Under the pieces are notes generated by a model. That model searched no databases. It saw only the letters and a list, made by a program, of their open reading frames with translations, and was not told the DNA's origin. Positions 51,901-64,000 of a DNA stretch of 64,000 nt are shown here, one piece after another (position 1 is the stretch's first letter; the number at the start of each line of letters is the position of its first letter). A program made the translations under genes and the position numbers. The stretch comes from G963704535 sp963704535 (GTDB lineage: Bacteria > Chloroflexota > Chloroflexia > Chloroflexales > Roseiflexaceae), in contig OY969916.1 of NCBI GenBank assembly GCA_963704535.1, positions 6,696,001 through 6,760,000 on the forward strand, given 5' to 3'.

Positions 51901-54900
51901 CAGCCAGACCGACGAGGGCATGTATACGCTCGACCCGCAGCAGCCGCAGGACTATTCCACGCTGTTCGCCGCGCTGCGCGAGGCCCAGCAGTTCCCCACC
52001 AACCTCATTCACCTCTGGACCGTCACGCCGGATGAGCAAACCTACGCCGGGAGCGGCCTGTTCGAGCGCATGCAAACGCTGGGTTTCTCCAGCCTGATCG
52101 CGCTGGCGCAGGCGCTTGGCGCCGAGGAGCTAACGGCGCCGGTCGAGCTTGTGGTGGTCTCGAACCAGTTGCACGATGTCAGCGGCGGTGAGCGGCTGAG
52201 CCCCGAGAAAGCGACGCTGCTGGGGCCGTGCCGCGTCATTCCGCGCGAGTATCTGCAGATCAACAGCCGCTGCCTGGATTTCGTCATCCCGCACCTGGAG
52301 CCGCAGTTGGCCGACACGCTGATCGAGCAGGTGTTGGCCGAGGTACGTACTGAGTTCCTCCGACTCGGTCATCGCCTACCGCAGCGGGCGGCGCTGGGTC
52401 CAGTCGATCGAGCAGGTGCGCCTCAAGGCTCGGCCCGGCCGGACGCCGCGCGTGCGCGAGCAGGGTGTATATCTGATCACCGGCGGTCTGGGCGGCATCG
52501 GCATGACGCTGGCCGAGCATCTGGCGCGCACGGCGCAGGCCAGGCTGGTGCTGGTCGGGCGCTCGGCGTTCCCCGCGCGCCACGAATGGGCCGAATGGCT
52601 TGAGACCCACGCCGAGACCGACCCGACGAGTCAAAAGATCCGCCGGCTGCACGCGCTGGAAGCGCTGGGCGCCGAGATCATGGCCACCAGCGCCGACGTA
52701 ACCAACCAGGAGGACATGCGAGCGGTGGTCGCGCAGGCGACCAGCCAGTTTGGCGCATTGCATGGCGTGATTCACGCGGCCGGTGTCCCCGGCGGCGGCG
52801 TGATCCAGCTCAAAACGCCCGAAGTGATGGAGCGCGTGCTGGCGCCTAAGACGCGCGCCGTGCTGGCGCTGGAAGCGGCCTGCCGCGATCTGTCGCTCGA
52901 TTTCATGGTGCTGTGTTCCTCGCTCACTTCGATGGTAGGCGAGTTTGGCCAGGCCGATTATGCCGCCGCGAACGCCTTCCTGGATGCCTTTGCACACTGG
53001 CAGACCGCGCGCCGGGGGGTCTTCACGGTCACGATCAACTGGGACACCTGGCGGGAAGTCGGCATGGCCATGACCACCGAAGTGCCGCCGGAACTCATGG
53101 CCATGCACGAGCAGATGCTCCAGAGCGCGATCTTGCCCGGCGAAGGCGTGCAGATTTTCGACCGCGTTCTGGCGCAGAGCACTGCGCCGCAAGTGCTGGT
53201 CTCCACCAGGGATCTTCCGGCGCGCGTCAGCGCCCTGCACGCAATGACCCGCGCGATGATCCTGGAAGCGGAGGAACAGACCCGCGCGATGGCCAACCGT
53301 GCCGGCCACGCCCGCCCGGCGCTCGCCACAGCCTTTGTCGCCCCGCGCAACCAGTTCGAGCAGAACGTGGCGGCAGTCTGGCAGCAGGTGCTGGGGATCG
53401 AGGAGGTGGGCGTCCACGACAGCTTCTTCGATCTGGGCGGGCACTCGCTGCTGATTACGCAATTGACCAATAAGCTGCACCGGATCTACCAGGTCGAGAT
53501 TTCGATCCGTAGCCTGTTCGACAACCCAACCGTGGCGGGCATGGCTCAGGTGATCGAGCAGGGCTACCTGGAGAAGGCCACCAACACTGAAAAACCGATC
53601 AAAGAGCTTGTGCGCGCAGCGACGGGCGCCGGGCGGCAGAGCCTGCTGGAAGCCTACTGGAAGAAGAAAATCGCCAAGGCGCTCAACGTCGAGGCGAGCG
53701 AGCTTCCCGCCAGCGGCGATCTGAGAGGATACGATCTGGGCACGATCGTCGGCGATGTCCAGTGGAATTTCGAGAAGGATTTCGGGCTGATCGTCTACCC
53801 GCACGAGACGATCAAGCTGCGTTCGATCGAGCAGATGGCGAGCTTCACGGCGGCCGAACTCGACCGGCTGTCGAACTTGAAGCACAACAAAACCACTGCG
53901 CCCCTGTCGCACTACGCCGAGTACGAAACGCGCTCGCAACTGGAGGAGCGGGTCAAACGGCCGCTGCTGGTCAAGCCGGCCCGCAAGAACGCGCCGATCT
54001 TCTTCTCGCACTCCTGCGTGCGCTCCGGCTCGACGCTGTTCCGCGTCATGCTGGCCGGGCACCCGACGCTGTACGCACCGCCCGAGCTTGGCATTCTCTG
54101 GTACGACACCATGCGCGAATGGCGGCGCAGCCTGACCGACCCCAGCTACGGCCACGGCTTCCACTGGGCCGCGCAGGGCTTGCAGTGGACGTTTATGGAG
54201 CTGCTGAACTGCACCCCCGATGCCGCGCGAGCCTACATGGACGATCTGGTTGCGAACGACACGCCGATCTACGAGGTGTTCAATAAGCTGCAACAGCTCG
54301 CCGCGCCGCGCTTCCTGGTCGATAAATCGCCCTCGTACACCATGAGCCTGGAAACGTTGCAGCGGTCCGAGGTGTACTTCGACCGGCCCAAGTACCTCCA
54401 CCTGGTGCGGCATCCCTACGCCGTGATCGAGTTGGTGGTGCGCATCCGGCTCGACAAGCTGTTCAGCCCGGTGCTCTACGGGGCCGATGACATCGACCCG
54501 TTCGTTGCGGCGGAAAAAGTCTGGGTCACCAGCAACCGCAATCTGCTGACCTTCTTGCAGGGCGTGGAGCCTGCGCGCCAGTTGCGGGTGTATTATGAGG
54601 AGTTGGTCAGCCAGCCGGAAGTGACCATGCGCGGTGTGTGCGATTTCCTTGAGATCCCTTATGACCCGGCGGTGATCCAGCCATACGACAACAAACGCGA
54701 GCGTATGATCTCGGGCATCGGCGACCCGAACATCCTCAAGCACGACAAGGTTGATGCCAAGCTCAGCGAAACCTGGCGCAAGGTCACATTGCCGTGGCGC
54801 CTTGGCGAACCGGCCCAGCAGCTTGCGGCCGAACTGGGCTACGAACTGCCCGCCGAGTTGAAAGCGGCGCCTGCCGAGCAGAGCCTGCTGGATCTGGTGG

Positions 54901-54995
54901 ACGCGGCCCAGTTGAGCGATCTAATGGCATCGGTGCAGGACCTTTCGCCCGAGGAGGTGAAAGCGATGCTTGCCGTGATGGAAAATGATTTATAA
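48968..54995 (+). CDS. PKS module KS-AT-KR-ACP-degenerate ACP-sulfotransferase (frameshift near 52355)
   Basis: About 2008 residues once one base is removed. KS (about 18-460): LDIAIIGMSGRFPGA, AVQSGCSTALVAIHLA (Cys191), EAHATATALGDP. AT (about 540-840): FMFPGQGAQYVQMGL, GHSIGEYVAACLAG, SHAFHSAMM (malonyl). KR (about 1160-1365): LITGGLGGIGMTLAE, GQADYAAANAFLDA, intact. ACP (about 1452-1535): FFDLGGHSLLITQL. A second carrier-like domain (about 1557-1635) reads GYDLGTIVGDVQWNFEKDFG and lacks the DSL serine. A sulfotransferase domain follows from about 1675: FFSHSCVRSGSTLFRVM (PAPS 5'-loop) and YLHLVRHPYAVIEL. The frame breaks at 52355-52356; deleting one T gives RTESSDSVIAYRSGRRW. Likely it sulfates a beta-hydroxy acyl-ACP. 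No thioesterase is present. Confidence 0.88.
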
Positions 54996-55099
54996 CGGGG
55001 ACTTTGAGGGGCCAGGGCCGCCCCTCAAGACCCTTTTCCACCAGCGATCATGAGAGATACGACGACCTTATACTGACAGCTTCTAATGGACCGTTGAAA

Positions 55100-60587
<5,488 letters not shown>

Positions 60588-60588
<1 letters not shown>

Positions 60589-60703
60589 GACAAGGTTTCG
60601 GGCAACGCCGTTCTCCTTTACAATCTCGGTGGGGGGACTGAGGGGGCTGGCCCCTCAACCCCCTTTTTTTTCCGAAATTGTAAATCTCCAAAGAACCTTG
60701 TCT
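60588..60703. repeat. Most complete copy of the 116-bp palindromic element
   Basis: Ends AGACAAGGTT (60588-60597) and AACCTTGTCT (60694-60703) are exact complements; inner TTTACAAT...ATTGTAAA also pair, and the centre has the hairpin TGAGGGGGCTGGCCCCTCA followed by C5T8. The NRPS stop codon TAA shares bases with the left end. Related: 4680-4770 and 48848-48957. Confidence 0.9.
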
Positions 60704-60735
60704 AGCGCCACACACGGCATGAGGAGAATTCACGG

Positions 60736-63700
60736 ATGAGTGTAACGGAGACAGAACTATCGCTAGATGGCATTGCGATCATCGGCATGTCGGGCAGATT
60801 TCCCGGCGCGCGAACGATCGACGAACTGTGGCGAAATCTATGCGGCGGGGTCGAGTCGATCTCCTTTTTCTCAGACGAGGAGTTACTGGAGGCGGGCGTC
60901 GATCCCGAATTGCTCAAGCTGCCCAACTATGTGCGGGCGCGCGGCGCGCTCGGCGATGCCGAGTACTTCGACGCGGCGTTCTTCGGGCATAGCCCCAGCG
61001 TCGCGGAACTAATGGACCCGCAACATCGCTTGTTTCTGGAGTGCGCGTGGACCGCGCTCGAACACGCAGGCTATGACTCCGAGCGCTACAAAGGCCGGAT
61101 TGGCGTGTTTGGCGGCGAGAGCATGAACACCTACCTGCTCAACAATGTGTTCTCGCATATGCGCATGGTCGCCTCGGTTGACAGCTTGCAGGCATCGATC
61201 GGTAACGATAAAGACAGCTTGACCACCGAGGTTGCGTACAAGCTCAACCTGACCGGGCCGAGCCTGACGATTCAGACCGCCTCTTCGACCTCGCTGGCGG
61301 CCGTCCACGTGGCCAGCCAGAGTCTGTTGAGCTATGAGTGCGATATGGCTCTGGCTGGCGGCGTGTCGATCCACTTCCCGGAAAAGGCCGGCTACCTGTA
61401 TCAGGAGGGTGGCGCGACCTCGCCCGATGGCCACTGCCGCGCGTTCGACGCCAACTCGAAAGGCTTCGTCAACGGCCACGGCGCGGGCATTGTGGTGCTC
61501 AAGCGGCTGGAAAATGCGCTCGAAGACGGCGACACGATCTATGCGGTGATTCGCGGCTCGGCGGTCAACAACGATGGCTCGGTCAAGGTCAGCTACATGG
61601 CCCCGAGCGTCGATGGGCAGGCTGCGGTGATTGCGATGGCCCAGGCGGTCGCCGGGGTGGAGCCGGCGACGATCAGCTATGTCGAGGCGCATGGCACCGC
61701 CACGAACCTGGGCGATCCGATCGAGATCGCCGCGCTGACTCAGGCGTTTCGCGCCGGAACCGATCAGCGCGGCTACTGCGCGATCGGGTCGATTAAAACC
61801 AATATTGGGCATCTTGATGCGGCGGCTGGCGTCGCCGGGCTGATCAAGACTGCGATGGCGCTGACGCATCACCAGATTCCGGCCAGCCTGCACTTCGAAC
61901 GACCCAACGCCCAGATCGATTTTGCCGGCAGCCCCTTCTATGTCAATACAACGCTTGCCGAGTGGCGCACGAATGGCCACCCGCGCCGCGCCGGCGTTAG
62001 CTCATTCGGCATGGGCGGGACGAATGCCCACGTCGTCGTTGAAGAGGCGCCCGCCTTGGCCCTGTCCGACGCGGCGCGCCCGTGGCAACTGCTAACCCTT
62101 TCGGCCAAATCCGGCGCGGCGCTCGACCAGCAGACCGCCAACCTCGCGGCGCACTTGCGGCAACATCCCGATCTCAACCTGGCCGATGTCGCCTACACGC
62201 TCCAGGTCGGTCGCCGGGCGTTCAATTACCGCCGAACCCTGGTCTGCCACGACCTCGCGGATGCGACACAAGTGCTGGAGACGAGCGACCCGGAGCGGCT
62301 GTTCTCCAGCTATCAGGAGCCGGGCGCGCGCTCGGTCGTGTTTATGTTTTCGGGGCAAGGCGCCCAATACGCCGGTATGGCGGCGGATCTGTATCGCGAC
62401 GAGCCAGTTTTTCGCCAGATGCTCGATCGGTGCGCCGCGATTCTGTTGCCGCACCTGGGGCTTGACATTCGCGACGTGTTGTACCCCACAGAACAAAGAA
62501 CCACCCAGAGGGTACCCGACAAAGAACAAAGAACCGACCAGCCAGACCCTGTAGGGCTGGCCCTCCGTGGCGGCCCTACCGACAATTCGGGAGAGGGGGA
62601 GAGGGGGAGAGGGGGAGAGGGAGAGAATGGGCAATCTCCAATCTCCGATCTCCAATCTCCATTGAATCAGAACTCAGTATGCCCAGCCGGCGCTCTTCGC
62701 GGTGGAGTATGCACTGGCCCAGCTCTGGATGAGTTGGGGCGTGCGGCCCACCGCGATGATTGGGCACAGCGTGGGCGAGTATGTGGCCGCCTGCCTGGCC
62801 GGAGTGTGTACGCTGGAGGATGCGCTGGCGCTGATCGCGGCGCGGGGCCGGATGATGCAGGAAATGCCGCCCGGCGCGATGCTGGCGGTGCCGCTGCCCG
62901 AGCAGGAGGTTCAGCCGCTGCTCGACGGACGTCTCGCGCTGGCAGCGGTGAACGGTCCTGAGCTGTGTGTTGTTTCCGGCCCGACCGACGCGGTGGAGCA
63001 CCTGGAGCGCCACCTCACCGCTAAAGGGCTTCAGTGCCGCCGGCTGCACACCTCGCACGCGTTTCACTCCGCAATGATGGAGCCCCTGCTGGCGCCGTTC
63101 ACAGCATTGGTGCGCGCGGTCAGTCTCCAGGAACCGCGGATGCCATACATCTCAAACGTGACCGGCACCTGGATCACGGCTGAGCAGGCGACCGACCCGA
63201 GCTACTGGGCCACCCACCTGCGCCAGGCCGTGCGCTTTGCCGACGGGCTCGCTGAACTGCTGCATGACCCACACGCGGCGCTACTGGAGATCGGGCCGGG
63301 CCAGACATTGGCGACTCTGGCCCGTCAGCATCCGGCCAGGATCGCCAGCCAGCCGGTGGCGAACTCGCTGCGCCACCCGCAGGACCAACAGCCCGATCGG
63401 GCGTTCCTGCTGGGCGCGCTGGCCAGGCTCTGGCTTGCCGGCGTCGAAATCGATGCCGCGCAGCTCTTCGCCGGCGAACAGCGGCGGCGCATCGCCCTGC
63501 CGACCTACCCGTTCGAGCGCCTGCGCTTCTGGCTGGAGCCGCTCAAGCTGGCCTACGAGCCCAATGCCGCACACGCGCCGCTCCAGAAACGCGGCGATAT
63601 CGCCGACTGGTTCTTTGTACCGTTCTGGAAGCCTGCGCTGCCGCCGGCCAAGCCCGCGCCCGACACAGCACCGCTGCGCTGGCTGGTGTTCGCCGACACA

Positions 63701-64000
63701 TGCGGAGTGAGCAATCAGCTGATCCAGCGGTTGGAGCATGCCGGCCACGAGGTCATCGTTGCCCGCGCCGGCGAGCAGTTCGAGCAGCTCGACAACCGGC
63801 TGTACACGATCGCGCCGGGTGCGCGGCACGACTACGACCTGCTGCTGGCCGAGCTGGGGGCGTGCGCGCTGATGCCCGATGCGATCGTGCATGCCTGGAG
63901 CGTCACCCAGCCCGATGCCGCCGTGTCGGACGAAGCCACGCTCAGAGCGGCGCTGGAAAGCGGCTTTTACAGTATACTGTGGCTGGCACAAGCGCTTGGC
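60736..64000 (+). CDS. Type I PKS: KS(Cys to Ser)-AT-partial KR, truncated by window edge, with in-frame repeat insertion and a frameshift
   Basis: The 5' part of a PKS. KS (about 10-440): DGIAIIGMSGRFPGA, then QTASSTSLAAVHVASQ, where the usual nucleophilic Cys is Ser183 (codon TCT); EAHGTATNLGDP and SIKTNIGHLDAAAG histidines are kept. AT (about 530-920): VFMFSGQGAQYAGM, GHSVGEYVAACLAG, SHAFHSAMMEP (malonyl). Between LGLDIRDVLYP and LNQTQYAQPALFAVEYALAQ is an insertion of word repeats (62490-62667). At 62671-62672 an extra A shifts the frame; removing it restores LNQT and the rest of the AT. The last residues enter the pre-KR linker (DWFFVPFWKP). The start at 60736 follows GAGGAG. Confidence 0.88.
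62490..62667. repeat. Composite word-repeat insertion in the PKS3 acyltransferase
   Basis: Successive blocks: two AACAAAGAACC words with a CCCAGAGGGTACCC palindrome between them, a GTAGGGCTGGCCCTCCGTGG block resembling 16150-16175, then GGGAGAGGGGGAGAGGGGGA, then AATCTCCAATCTCCGATCTC words. The insert sits in a loop between two conserved AT motifs, just before the frameshift. Confidence 0.88.

Noticed and set aside
52284..54743. 819-codon minus-strand frame opposite PKS2
   Set aside because: It is the antisense shadow of the KR/ACP/sulfotransferase coding region, with no recognisable domain.
54000..54995. Thioesterase domain after the sulfotransferase
   Set aside because: No GxSxG-type motif or alpha/beta hydrolase pattern is found before the stop; only a helical tail (LLDLVDAAQLSDLMASVQDL) is present.

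Overview
The window is GC-rich, gene-dense bacterial DNA. Its gene content best fits a filamentous member of the Chloroflexota (Chloroflexales/Roseiflexus-Kouleothrix-like). Clues are a 309-residue LDH-like malate dehydrogenase of Chloroflexus type, a DUF5679 zinc-ribbon protein, a truncated GlmU-like protein, and large numbers of short hairpin and tandem repeats between genes. This placement is inference; there is no rRNA in the window.

Layout. 1-11.1 kb: housekeeping genes (MFS transporter fragment, endonuclease IV nfo, M23 peptidase, DksA-like zinc-finger protein, lspA, rluD, mdh, ECF sigma factor overlapping a GAF histidine kinase, rsmA). 11.1-18.4 kb: a minus-strand metabolic island (ethanolamine-type APC permease, thiol peroxidase, SDR oxidoreductase, glutamine-synthetase-like ligase, M20 dipeptidase, DinB-like protein). 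18.4-22.6 kb: an AT-richer accessory patch with a broken DNA methyltransferase, a small two-gene cassette, a DMT exporter and a decayed IS1-family element whose ends, 8-bp target duplication and empty-site paralogue are all visible. 22.7-30.9 kb: MOSC protein, cdd, CorC/HlyC-type membrane protein, prs, GlmU-like protein, tRNA-Gln, folD, threonine aldolase, APH-like kinase. 31.4-39.8 kb: a 53-bp tandem repeat, tRNA-Cys, a membrane STAS protein, a PHP-AlbA_2 protein with repeated C-terminal domains, aldehyde dehydrogenase, and a degenerate dihydroorotate-dehydrogenase domain fused to a membrane domain. 39.9-43.2 kb: a DoxX-like protein and two divergent genes that look like type III CRISPR ring-nuclease accessories (CARF-like NE0113 domain plus HTH; P-loop plus Csx3-like domains) with no CRISPR array or cas effector nearby.

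44.0-64.0 kb (continuing off the right edge) is a hybrid PKS/NRPS cluster on the plus strand: PKS1 (KS-AT-KR-ACP, with a KR that looks dead), PKS2 (KS-AT-KR-ACP-degenerate ACP-sulfotransferase), a FAAL-PCP-C-A-PCP synthetase, and PKS3 (a KS with Ser in place of the nucleophilic Cys, AT, and the start of a KR). The FAAL and the PKS-sulfotransferase module recall the olefin synthase/CurM logic, but here the FAAL is fused to an NRPS module and no thioesterase is seen in the window.

Two cross-cutting signals stand out. First, several families of short word repeats arranged as hairpins sit next to start codons and have also entered coding regions in frame (RsmA, the NRPS adenylation domain twice, the PKS3 acyltransferase). 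Second, five apparent +1 frameshifts are all duplications of a single A:T base, which points to systematic sequence error or recent lesions rather than ordinary gene decay.
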